Assembly (NCBI GenBank): GCA_049999805.1
Contig: JBNGIO010006265.1
Coordinates: forward strand, 209,242 to 243,863
DNA length: 34,622 nt
Reading direction: 5' to 3'
From: Folioceros fuciformis
Lineage: Eukaryota > Anthocerotophyta > Anthocerotopsida > Anthocerotales
Translations under genes and position numbers: made by a program
Shown here: one piece after another, positions 1-9,557 of the stretch
Layout of the letters: every line of letters begins with the position of its first letter
How positions within the stretch are numbered: the first letter of the stretch is position 1
The notes under the pieces: model-generated
Database searches by the model: none
The model's input: the letters and a program-made list of their open reading frames with translations, nothing else
Told to the model about the DNA's origin: nothing

Positions 1-870
1 CACTTCAGCACTTCACTTCACCCTCCAGCCCCTCACTTCAGCTCAACTTCTCACTTCAACACTTCCACTTCCAAAATCTGCAACTCAACCCTTCTCTCCT
101 GCAATTTGGAACACAACAGCCTTCCCTCTTGCAGCCTTCAAGGAAGAGGCGAGGCCTAGGGCTGGGTAGCCTCCTTAGCTCACGGCCCTGCAACCTCATC
201 TCAGCCAGCATGCAAGGTGGTCAGCCATTGCGGATCCGGCCACACGAATCTTGGCAGTCTTGGGATCCTCCACATTCCCCTAGTGGCAAGGGAAATCAGG
301 ACCTTGGTTTAGTCTTAACCAGCTCAGCGCCCTAAGCCAAGAATTCTGCACCCAAGGTCCAAGGAAATCGCACCGTAGACAGCCCCCTCCTTAATGGCAG
401 GTCTAGTCTCTTATACTACCTTGGCCCAAACCTCCATCTCTATCTATTAGGGTTAGCCTCAGTCAACCAACCAGCAATCTCTCTCTGACCTAAGCCGCCC
501 CTAATTCTGACCTAAACCTAACTCTGACCTAACCCTATTTTTGACCCAAACCTAATTCTGACCTAATAGGGATTGTGTGCCATGGACACCACTGGGTGCC
601 CTTACCAAAATTGACCAACCTCTCAAGACTACCAAAATGGTCAGTGCCTCTTAACACTCTCCCTCCTCTCTCAAATCATTCCATCCCTTCTCTCAGATCA
701 TTCCAGCAACCCTTCAAAGACGTGTCTCGCCTCACCATTAATCTAGCTACTAATCTAACCTAATCTTTTAACCATTTCACCACAGGGTTCACTTAGAGAT
801 TCCCAAAAAGAGAAATCCTACTATTTTCCAAGGACCTATTCAGCATGTGGAGTCCACAGTTAGCCTCTAC
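1..870 (+). repeat. Left arm of the long inverted repeat
   Basis: From left to right the arm has a CACTTCA-rich tract (1-100), a unique block with BamHI-like GGATCC words (220-440), a tract of CTGACCTAA variants (480-570), a pyrimidine-rich block (575-730) and an inner block ending at 844-860 with CAGCATGTGGAGTCCACA. The first four blocks recur in reverse orientation and reverse order at about 5470 down to 4560. The last block recurs in reverse at about 1790 down to 1638. No open frame here looks like a gene; short frames such as 129-335 lack any family resemblance. Confidence 0.6.
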
Positions 871-1033
871 ACAAAGCAAACTTTATCTAAGGGTCCCAAA
901 TTTGTAGGAGGTCTTCGATGTGAGCCAAGTCTTCTTCTAGGGCCTCGTCAACAACCCTTCAATGAAATTAAGATGACCTATTGGGACCCCCAAAACCCAC
1001 AATCCTTGCAATGGAGCAATATTCCCTCCAAGT

Positions 1034-1461
1034 ATTAAAGATGACCATGATATCCGAGGGGCCAAAACCTTGCATACAACAAACCTGACTACGAGTTCCA
1101 AATAAGAGAGTTTTTTGAAGAAAAGGTAGAAAGTGGCCTTGATACTTTCTCGTAATCAGAGGATATAAGTGTCTTTCGCCACAAATAGGAACAGGCATTT
1201 TCGAAAGGTGGTGGCAAGGAGGATGATGTCTTAAAATATGCTATGGCATTAAAGATGACCATGATATCCGAGGGGCCAAAACCTTGCATACAACAAACCT
1301 GACTACGAGTTCCAAATAAGAGAGTTTTTTGAAGAAAAGGTAGAAAGTGGCCTTGACACTTTCTCGTAATCAGAGGATATAAGTGTCTTTCGCCACAAAT
1401 AGGAACAGGCATTTTCGAAAGGTGGTGGCAAGGAGGATGATGTCTTAAAATATGCTATGGC
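1034..1461 (+). repeat. Two-copy direct tandem duplication, 214-bp unit
   Basis: Bases 1034-1247 are repeated immediately at 1248-1461. By eye I find one difference (GATACT against GACACT) within the 214 bases, so the duplication is recent compared with the strongly diverged flanking arms. It lies in the loop between the inner inverted blocks (about 730-862 and 1638-1790). The unit has no coding potential that I recognise. Confidence 0.9.
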
Positions 1462-1637
1462 AAAGAGGGTGCCCCAAAAGGATCCCTCAGTCTAATGCAC
1501 ATCATCAAGTGGATAACTAATACCCCTTCCATGGGTTCACTAGAGCTTGGATGAAGAATCATAGAAGGAGCAAACGAATGGGATAAGGGCTAGCTAGTTC
1601 TCCCCACGTGAACCTAAGTTTTGAGAAAATGGCAGTG

Positions 1638-1790
1638 TGGACTCCACATGCTGAACAGACCCCTGGGAAATGATAGGTTTTCTTTTTTTTGGATTTGTGG
1701 GTGAGTGTTGTAGAGGAAAGGTTGGAAGGTTAGGTTAGAATAATAGTTAGGTTGATGGTGAGTCGATAAGGTAGGTAGGTTGTGTGGTAG
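1638..1790 (-). repeat. Second inverted copy of the inner arm block
   Basis: The reverse complement of this stretch matches about 720-862: it shares the CAGCATGTGGAGTCCACA word, a CCAAAAA-AGAAA-CCTA stretch, and TCTAACCTAA followed by a CTCACCAT word in the same order. It therefore pairs with the innermost part of the left arm and encloses the 214-bp duplication. It is separated from the rest of the right arm by the GC-rich island at 1850-4110. Confidence 0.6.
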
Positions 1791-1849
1791 ATAGGACACG
1801 GGCTCTGGTTCCTCGGGGTAAGGTAACGGAGGAATAGGAAACCGGGGAC

Positions 1850-4110
1850 GTCGTGGAAAGTGAGCTGGGGTGTCCTCTGGCTATTGCTAGTGGAAGCTGG
1901 GGACGGAGATGGACGTGTCGGGACGCTGCTTTGGTGCATCGGGTGGAGAGGGATCACCAGAGCACAGGTGGCCAGATTAGCAGACCGGCGGCATCCAGGG
2001 CGGTGGCTTGGATCTGGCCGGATTTAGAAGGCAGGAGCCAGCTTGCGACCTCTGGGCAAGCGGCTGGCAGTAGGCTAGTAGGAGGGTTGGCTAGCGGATC
2101 GGCTGCAGGGGATCCAGCCAGACAACCTGGACGGCCCGGTTGGACGGCAGGGAATCTGGGAGGCCAAGGCTGGTGGCTGGCTCCCGGGCTGGATATGGAG
2201 GCCGGGGGTCGGCAAGTGGCACTGGCCAGTTGGCCATGGCAAGCCGCGGCGCTAGCAAGCAGCTTGGCCTGGCTGCAGGCCACCAGCCGCTGTAGCAAGG
2301 CGGCCTCGTAGCAGCAGCAGGGACAGGGTGGTATGGGGTCTAGCCAGGGCAAATCCAACCAAGCAACTAGTTGATCGGCTGGGCAAGGGTCTGGTCATGG
2401 CGACTGGTCGCGATGGGGCCAGACAGGTGCTGGCCGGATCGCCAACCAGCTAGCAGGCAGGCTGCCTGGCCAGTTCCAGGCCGGGCTGGCCAGCGGGCGA
2501 GTCCAGGCACGCGAGCCGGTTGGTAGGGGGCCTACTAAATCCGGCTGGCTTGCGAGCTGGATCTAGCCAGCCAGCAGGCTGACCAGGCCACGGACAGCAA
2601 CGGCCGTGGATAGCGTGCGATCGGATCGCGGCCAAGCAGCAGGCGGGGTGGATCTAAGCTGATTAGGACCAGGGCTGGAACCGAAGGCTGGAAAGCGTTT
2701 CAGCAGCAGGATCCCATGCAGCGCCTGGTTGGGTGGGATCATGGCAAGTAGTCGGATTCAGTCGGCCAGGCGGATAGAGGGGAGCGGTGGCCTCCAAGTG
2801 ACCGACGCTCCGAGCGGGCGGGCGCCGAGTTGGATCGGCAAGGCGAGTAGCAGGGGGGCTGGCTTAGCAGTGACCAGCTGCTGAGCGGCAGCCAGGCAGT
2901 CAGGGGCCGATCGGGGTGCGGATCCGCTGGCTGGGGTGGCCCGGCAGCTAGAGGAGCAAGCATGCCATCTGGCTGGTAGGAACTGGTCAGGGTAGGTTCA
3001 CGGCGAAATGCTAGGCGGCGTGGCTGGTCTCGGCTGAGCATAGTGGCCTGGTTGGCTGCCTTAGGTAGTCGAACGCCCGGCCCAGAAACAGCCAGGAGGG
3101 GCCGGAATGGTGGCCGGCTGGGGTCAGATGATTTAGAAGCCAGGCCGAACCACAGGAGTAGATTAGGATGAAGGTAGGCGAGCCGAGCAGACCGGACGCG
3201 GGGGGGAATGGTCGCCTAGCCAGGTCTCAGCAGACGGCCCGGCCGACGACCGGCAACAAGGAGGCGAGCCCGAAATCGGGATTGTAGGGGAGACCCTTGA
3301 GGCTTGGCAAGCATCCCCCGCCGGAGGACTGCTGGGCCAGGGACGTCTGGAGGATGGAGCAGCCAAGACAGGCTGCAGGAGTATCCAGCCGGCGACGACC
3401 TAGCAGCTAGGGGTCTCTGGCTAGCTGGTTGGGCAAGCGGGACAAAGTGGATCTAAGGGGGGTTGGGCTATCTTCCTGGCTAGCTGTCTTAGCTAGGCGA
3501 ATGCTCGGCCGTGAGCAACCGAGATGAGCCGTGACGGCTAGCCGAACAAGGGGGTTGCTGGTTGGAGATGGCGGTGAGGAGTTGGCGGTGAGGAGTCTGG
3601 TCAGCAACCCAGCCCGTTCCAAGTGCAAGCGAGGAGTAGGCGGCCTACAGGCTGGTCGCCTGGCCAGATCTAGGCAAAGGCAGGCTGGCCAGTCAAGTCT
3701 GGTCGGCTGGCCAGCTAGCTGAATCAAGAAAACGGCAGGCGACTCGGCAACCAAGCGAGCTGACTGGATCTAGTCCCGATCAGCCGGAGACTGAGCAGCT
3801 GGGATAGTTGCAGTTTGGCTGGAAGCAGGGCTAGGGGAGTCACGGCGTGATGGCTGAATCCAGACGATGGCTGAGGATAAGCGGTTGGATCCGAGAGCAC
3901 CAGGTGCGGACGGACTTGCACTTAGTGCACTGCAAACCAAGGATAGTGGCTTGTCCCAAATCCCGGTCAAACCAGGTGCAGTGCAGATCAACTAACCCCA
4001 TCGACGATTCTGTATGGTCGTTCCTTCAAGTTGGACAGAATGGTCTCGACCGGATCTAGCAGCCGAAGACTGGCCAAATGGCTGGTTGGATAGCCGGTAG
4101 GCCTAATGGC
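1850..4110. other. GC-rich, simple-word island inside the inverted-repeat element
   Basis: This stretch is far richer in G and C than its surroundings. It is dominated by recurring short words (GGCTGG, GGCCAG, CTAGC, GGATCTAG/GGATCTAAG) in both orientations. GGATCTA words occur near 2569, 2650, 3449, 3765 and 4052. Long frames on both strands (for example 1853-2311 plus and 1954-2358 minus) are Ala/Gly/Pro/Trp/Gln-rich low-complexity sequence with no recognisable domain, so I do not call genes. It could be a captured and decayed GC-rich fragment, or an old GC-rich repeat family that inserted between inner and outer arm blocks. Confidence 0.6.
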
Positions 4111-4140
4111 CCATAGGCGGCTGCCTAGGGGAAAGACAGG

Positions 4141-4162
4141 GGAGTGTCCCGAGGGACACTCC
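4141..4162. repeat. Perfect 10-bp inverted repeat with 2-nt loop
   Basis: GGAGTGTCCC is followed by GA and then by its exact reverse complement. It sits just past the end of the GC-rich island and before the divergent right arm. A transposon junction scar or a small cruciform are possible readings; there is no promoter or gene nearby to make it a terminator. Confidence 0.7.
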
Positions 4163-4559
4163 AAGGATGACAGCCTGACACTGGAACACTGGTTGTAGAC
4201 TACTGCCAGGGAATTTTAGGGCGTAGGCTGCCCCACCCAGGCATCGAAGGCACCATGCCAGCCAGGGGCCGTAATTTGCATACGGCTTGCCATCCGCGGT
4301 TAGATGGTTGGAACTGACTCGCTACCGCAGGCGGAGGGCCGGATGCTACTTGCGGCGATGATGGATGGTGTGTGCCATGCCAGGACGCGACGCCCTGGGC
4401 TATCCGCTCAAGGGCATCAGTCCAGCAGCTTGGAGGGTGGTCCGCCAAGGACATAAGTGACACTCGGCTTTCCATCCATGAGTAGCAACCCTGGTTGCTT
4501 GTAGGCCGAAGGCCTAGCCTAGGGCCAGGAATCTTGGCCAGCCGTAGCCAGGAGGGAAG

Positions 4560-5470
4560 GACCTGAAGGTGGGAGACTCTGGGGAAGGAGGCAGGGTAAT
4601 CAGAAGAGGGGAGATGATCTAACCCGGGAGGGAAGAAGGGGGAAAGAGAAGCACCCCTGATGTGTGGTAATTGTGAGGGGTTGATGATTTTGGGGATTTT
4701 GATGAAAGGGCAGCTAACGGTGTCAAGGGGCAATTAGAAGCAGGGGTAGGTTAAAGTTAGGGTTCTTGGTTGGGATTAGGTCTAGGTCAGGCCTAGATTA
4801 GGTTGAGGTCATACCTAGGTCAGGTTGAGGTCATACCTAGGTCAGGTTTAGGTCAGACCTAGGTAAGGTTTATGTCAGACCTAGGTTAGGGTTAGGTCAG
4901 ACCTAGGTTAGGTTTAGGTCAGAACCGGATGTAGGATGGTTTAAGTCAGAGAGAGAGATGAGGGTTAGGGGTATAAGAGGAGAGGCCTGCCATTGAGAGT
5001 GGGCGGTCTATGGTGTGAGGTCCCCGGGTTTTGTGGGTAGAACTCCTGGCTTAGGGCGCTGAGCCGGTTGAGGTCGACCCAAAGTCCTGATTCCCTTGCC
5101 ACTAGGGGAGCGTGGGGATCCCGGGGCTGTCAAGATCCGTGTGGCCGGATCCGCAAGGGCTACATGATTCGCAGGTTGGCTGAAGTGAAGGAACAGGACC
5201 GTGAGCTGAAGGGCTATCCAGTCCTAGATCCCCACTATGCTTGAAGACTGCAAGAAGTGAAGCCATTGTGTCTAATTTCCAGGAGGGGGAGCTGAAGAAA
5301 AGAGAGGAAGAGTTGAAGTGGGGATCTTGGAGGACTGAAGTGAAGAGGAAGGGACTGAAGTGGGAATCTTGAAGCGCTGAGGTCAAGGAGAAAGTGGCTG
5401 AAGTGGGAATCAAGAAGGGCTGGAGGACTGAAGTACAAGAGTGTGAGTTGGGTGAGCTGACTTAGGAGGT
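4560..5470 (-). repeat. Right arm of the long inverted repeat
   Basis: Read on the minus strand, this arm repeats the block order of 1-760: a CTTCA-rich tract (5450-5260), the block with GGATCC, CTAGTGGCAAGGGA and CTCAGCGCCCTAAGCCA (5250-4970), the GACCTAA-type tandem tract (4926-4780), and the pyrimidine-rich block (4740-4560). The arms differ by many substitutions and small indels, so the element is old. Confidence 0.6.
4780..4926 (+). repeat. 22-bp tandem repeat, about six copies
   Basis: Consecutive units of the type GTYAGGTTTAGGTCAGACCTAG repeat at a 22-base period with a few substitutions. Each carries a near-palindromic AGGTC-A-GACCT core. The related but more decayed tract at 480-570 on the other strand is its partner in the left arm. 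It resembles telomere-like (TTAGG) sequence only superficially. Confidence 0.75.
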
Positions 5471-8400
5471 AGGCTAGGCTTCTAGTCCTTTTGTTTGGAG
5501 TGTATGGACAGACCTATAGACCGGCTGATAGGTAGAAGTGCGGTAGGTAGCGTTCCTTGGCACTAGTTCACTCCCTTGGGAGCGAACCATAGGACTACAA
5601 CGACAATAGGGGAATGTGTGGCCCCTTGGGTGGTTCTTGGGTGCAAGAAATCACTCCACAGGCGGCCTTGGAAATTATATTAAGATCATTTTCAATGTCT
5701 ACGTATACTGCCATCCAAAACGAATGGGACTTGAGGACAATCTAGAGACCAAAGACAATGGACAAAGTTGGCTTCTCTAAGGCAAGTAGCCTTCTAGCCC
5801 CCAACACTTGAGAGATCTAGCATGGGATCTACCCCCTTGTAGTAGCTGCTACCAAAGAAAAATGCTCAGGAAAACCAGTTATGGGATCCTCAAAAGAGAA
5901 GTAATCTTGGAGATGGTCATACTCTATCCCTAGCAACCCTCATAAAGACAGCCATGGGGCTATAGAGAGCTTGAAAAAAGGCTGACTTGTCCAAACAAAA
6001 AGGCTCCTCAACCGAATAGTTTAAAATGTCTAGCAAGAAAACCTCACAAGGACTCAAGTGAAGAGCGCAAAGTATCACAATAGTGACTTTAAGTGTGACA
6101 CTACAACTTCAAGCGTAGAGCCTTAGTTGTTCAAGCATACTCCCCATCCTGACTAGGCAAGCGACACCTATTGAGACATGCTTTACTAAGTTCCGAGCAA
6201 ACCTTATTTACCTTGGTGGACTCCAATTAAGATGTTGCCGCAAATGGATCTTTCTCCACATAATCAACTAATCACCCAACTGAAAGTGTCAAGGATGAGA
6301 AGCGACCTCGTTATGCCATGAAGGACCACTTTGAAAGTGACAAGGACACCATCTAGGGAGGGAGAGAAATAATACTTAACCATCTTCATCCCTAGCATCT
6401 TCGTTCCAAACATGTATAGTAGGGTAGGCCGACATCGTCGTGAAGACATCTTGGAAGATGTCAGAAAAGGCAAGGGCTAGGAAAGTGAGCATAAAAGAGG
6501 GCCATTAAATCCTCTACATCCCTCCAAACCCACAACTAGGCCTATGGAGGTAGCTCTATGGTTATTGGCGAAAGAGGAGTTGGGTTAGGAGCAAGCTCAA
6601 AGAGAGAAGAAGCTTGAAGTTGCACCTCATATCTTATCTTGTGAAAATCCTTGTGCTTATGCCTAATATGACACTTAACTCCTTTGACCTTGAAGCACAA
6701 TGAATAGCAAACCGAGCAAAGGGTGATATTAAGGAGCAAAGACTAGGTGACATGTATTATACTAGAAATTGTCACGAGAATTGTACCTCTGCTACTTGAA
6801 ACTAATTTAAAGATTGTGTCCTTGGTACATGAAAGTGCCTCAAGACTTGTACATTTGAAACCTATATCAATTATTTAAATCTTAACCCTGTAAGTTGGGC
6901 CTAAAACGAAAACTCTAAATTGGTAAAAACGAGTCATAGAAATAAATTGAACCCCAAGTATGAAATCTAAAAATTCTAAATGTTAAAAAAACATAATCTT
7001 TAGAGAAACTTACATCTTAGAAGATTTATTAAAGCAACATGCACTTTCCAACCCCATATACGTAAATATTCTAACTTGAGCACCCTCAAATGAAAGGAAA
7101 AGAAAAAATATATATACATTTTTGTTTTTCAACAAGTTCAAAAGAGAGTGTGGTATGGTCCATTGGGACATGTTCTATTGCTTGTATGTATCTGTGTTTG
7201 AAGTGCAGAATGGACTAGGCTACTTAGATGTAAGCCCAACAAACTTGGTTGGTCAAATTATTTTGTGAGCTTCTTCCACATATGTATAAAAAAGTGCATA
7301 CTGTGTTTTGTTGGTGCAAGATGAAATTAAAGGGGAACAAACCCCTCGTTAGGATAATATTGCTAATTCTCAATTTGGTTAGGGACATGCGTCTACCATG
7401 TTAGTTGTCACAATAACAAGAGAGGATGTTGCTTGCAAATTCCAATCTATGTGGAGAGGCTTTCTATAGTGAAGACCTATGGTATACTATAGAGGACAAA
7501 GAGTATTTATCCTCTTTCGCCATGCTACGCACCTTACTAGTGTTTGTTTAGTGCTTAAATGAACAAAACCCCTCTTGTTAAAGAGGACATGTTGTTGGGA
7601 AAGAAAAGTAATGTACACCCATAGAGTGCCTAAGTGTTCTCACTTGTTTCCTATGAAAACCACCCTTCTGATTTGCTTATCACTCTTAACTCACTTCCCC
7701 ATTCGCTCACTACCCTAGCTCACTCCCCATTCGTTTCTACTCTTTGCACACCCCATCTTCCCTTTGTTCTTAGTGCTCAGCTTGATAGCAAATAAATCGA
7801 TTATAAATATGAAATGGTCTAGGTAGAGGAATCGTTCTGATCAGGTTCTTTGTCCCTCTCCCCAATCCCTCATGATTATTTGCAATTAGTGAGCCAAGGC
7901 ATCTACCCACAAATTGGGGATTGAGGAGAACAATCGTGATCAACATGATCCCTCATTCGCAAACAAGATTAATATCCTCTTTCTTAGTTTTGAAGTTTTT
8001 TTTGTCGTACGGCCTTTTCGTCGAAGCTATGTCTCAAAGTTTTTTTGGTTTTGGCTTGTACCTTTTATGAATGTCTTGTTTGGTACATTGTTCCCTTCAC
8101 TTGCATGCCAAAGGAGAGAAAGTATCTTGGAAGGGTATGCATCCATGTAGATAGAAAATTTTATCAAAATAAAGGAGAGAAAATGTGTTCACTTTGGCAT
8201 GCCAAAGAGACCATATCAGTTAAACTTGGATATGACTTTTATGAAGAATTGTCCATCCAAGCCTTTTGTAACTACATGGCGGGAATTTTTTAAGACCAAT
8301 AGAATAGTATCACTATGGAGGCCAAGACCCACCCTCACACTTGCCCATGCCCCCGTGTGTGAGAGACTGTGTGAGCATATGTGAGGGCCTAAATGCGGTT

Positions 8401-9390
8401 GATGTAGAGGATCCTCAAACTCAGCAAGCATAAATAGTGAGTGAGTTGAGTGGTGTGGTTTATTGAAGAAAGAGTGTGAAAGTGCAATCCATAGACATCC
8501 ATTTTTCTTGGCATGCTAGCAACATGTTCTCTTTGGTAAGGAGGGTATCGGGTCATTATGGCACCAAAGTGGTCAAAAATGGTGTGTCTGGTGTTTCCAA
8601 AGAGGGCAAATAGTCTCTTCTCCTCTTAGTCATGCCATGCAACACAATGCTTGGGCGACTTCGAACAGTATTGATGACTTTGGTGCAAAAGATCATGATG
8701 TTCAATTGGGCTTCTCCACACATAGGTTGAACCCACATAGTCATCGGTTCACATCCTACTCCTTATCGCCAATCTCCCAAGTCCATAAGGGCTCGACTCC
8801 ACTCTTGCTCTAGAAAGGGCACCTAACTATTGACTCATACAAGGCTTTATAGACTGCATCAACCAACATCCTACCAATCGAGTAATCGTCCTGTACATGA
8901 ATGACCAACTTAAGGGTATAATCTTGTAGAAACACTACCTCCCATTTCGCTTGTCACTCTTGAAGGAGATGTGCTATTAAGAGGAGATGCTTGCTCATTC
9001 CAAAAATTGATTGAAATTTGTGTATGTCTTGGCTTACCTCTACTCTACTAAGCATGTGTCCATTATGTCCTTCAACTAGCTTGCGAGTCATGTCAGGGAC
9101 TAATAGCCTACATACCAAGAGAGCGATGCTCTCCTTCTACTCTTGGCTGTGCCTTTCAATCGTAGGTCTAGTGGGCTTTGTTCTTTTTGGGCACATGGGT
9201 TTTCCGTTGAACTTCTGTTACAATGTATTTTTTTACATTTCAATTCGAAGACGAGATCGAAAATTTCAGAATACGTAAGGCTTTCTTCCTAGTGCGACGG
9301 TTCATTTTGGAATAGGCGGTGACGGAAAAACGCACAGAAGGTATTGATTTTGTAATGCAAGAAAAGGCAATGGATTTCCCGCGCTACGGG
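5471..9390. other. AT-rich gene-free stretch, probably decayed repeats
   Basis: No reading frame here shows a recognisable family or a spliced gene model. An imperfect palindrome lies at 5566-5587 (GTTCACTCCC / GGGAGCGAAC). The minus frame 6542-6739 has a CxxC...H-type pattern (see findings). Poly-A/T-rich sequence at 6880-7140 and several short frames at 7914-8384 look like decayed non-coding or transposon-derived DNA. Confidence 0.5.
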
Positions 9391-9490
9391 NNNNNNNNNN
9401 NNNNNNNNNNNNNNNNNNNNNNNNNNNNNNNNNNNNNNNNNNNNNNNNNNNNNNNNNNNNNNNNNNNNNNNNNNNNNNNNNNNNNNNNNN
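9391..9490. other. Assembly gap of 100 N
   Basis: A run of exactly 100 N, the usual size for a gap of unknown length. It is flanked on the left by ...GCTACGGG and on the right by TACGGGG..., so the flanks share TACGGG and may overlap. It removes part of the promoter or 5' leader of the WDHD1 gene. Confidence 0.95.
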
Positions 9491-9557
9491 TACGGGGAAT
9501 GCTTTGGTTTTGGGGTGCAGGAGGGGCCGGAGGACGGCGTGGAGGCAACGGGCCGCA

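Larger units (their letters stand above)
1..5470. mobile_element. Putative long-TIR / foldback-type element, non-autonomous
   Basis: The two flanks of this stretch are divergent reverse complements of each other. Landmarks that pair include the CTAGTGGCAAGGGAA block near 280-295 with its complement near 5094-5108, the CTCAGCGCCCTAAGCCA block near 324-340 with 5051-5067, the CCTAA-type tracts at 480-570 with 4780-4926, and CACTTCA-rich tracts at 1-100 with 5260-5450. I see no transposase reading frame inside, so it would be non-autonomous. Long inverted arms around a GC-rich, possibly captured interior are known from foldback elements and some Mutator-like or Pack-MULE elements; that assignment is inference. 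The left terminus may lie outside the window, and no target-site duplication could be identified. A chance meeting of separate repeats is less likely, because the arms keep the same internal order. Confidence 0.55.

Noticed and set aside
1089-1412. 107-codon minus frame with internally repeated protein sequence
   Set aside because: It is a translation of the 214-bp direct duplication, not a gene.
1853-2358. Overlapping long frames on both strands in the GC-rich island (152 and 134 codons)
   Set aside because: Low-complexity Ala/Gly/Pro/Trp-rich translations from repeated GC words, open on both strands, with no domain or splice structure.
4780-4926. Telomeric repeat
   Set aside because: The unit is 22 bp with a palindromic core, not a uniform TTTAGGG/TTAGGG series, and it is part of an inverted-repeat arm.
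9504-9557. Upstream extension of the WDHD1 frame
   Set aside because: It begins at a TTG and has no family similarity; the first in-frame ATG is at 9558.
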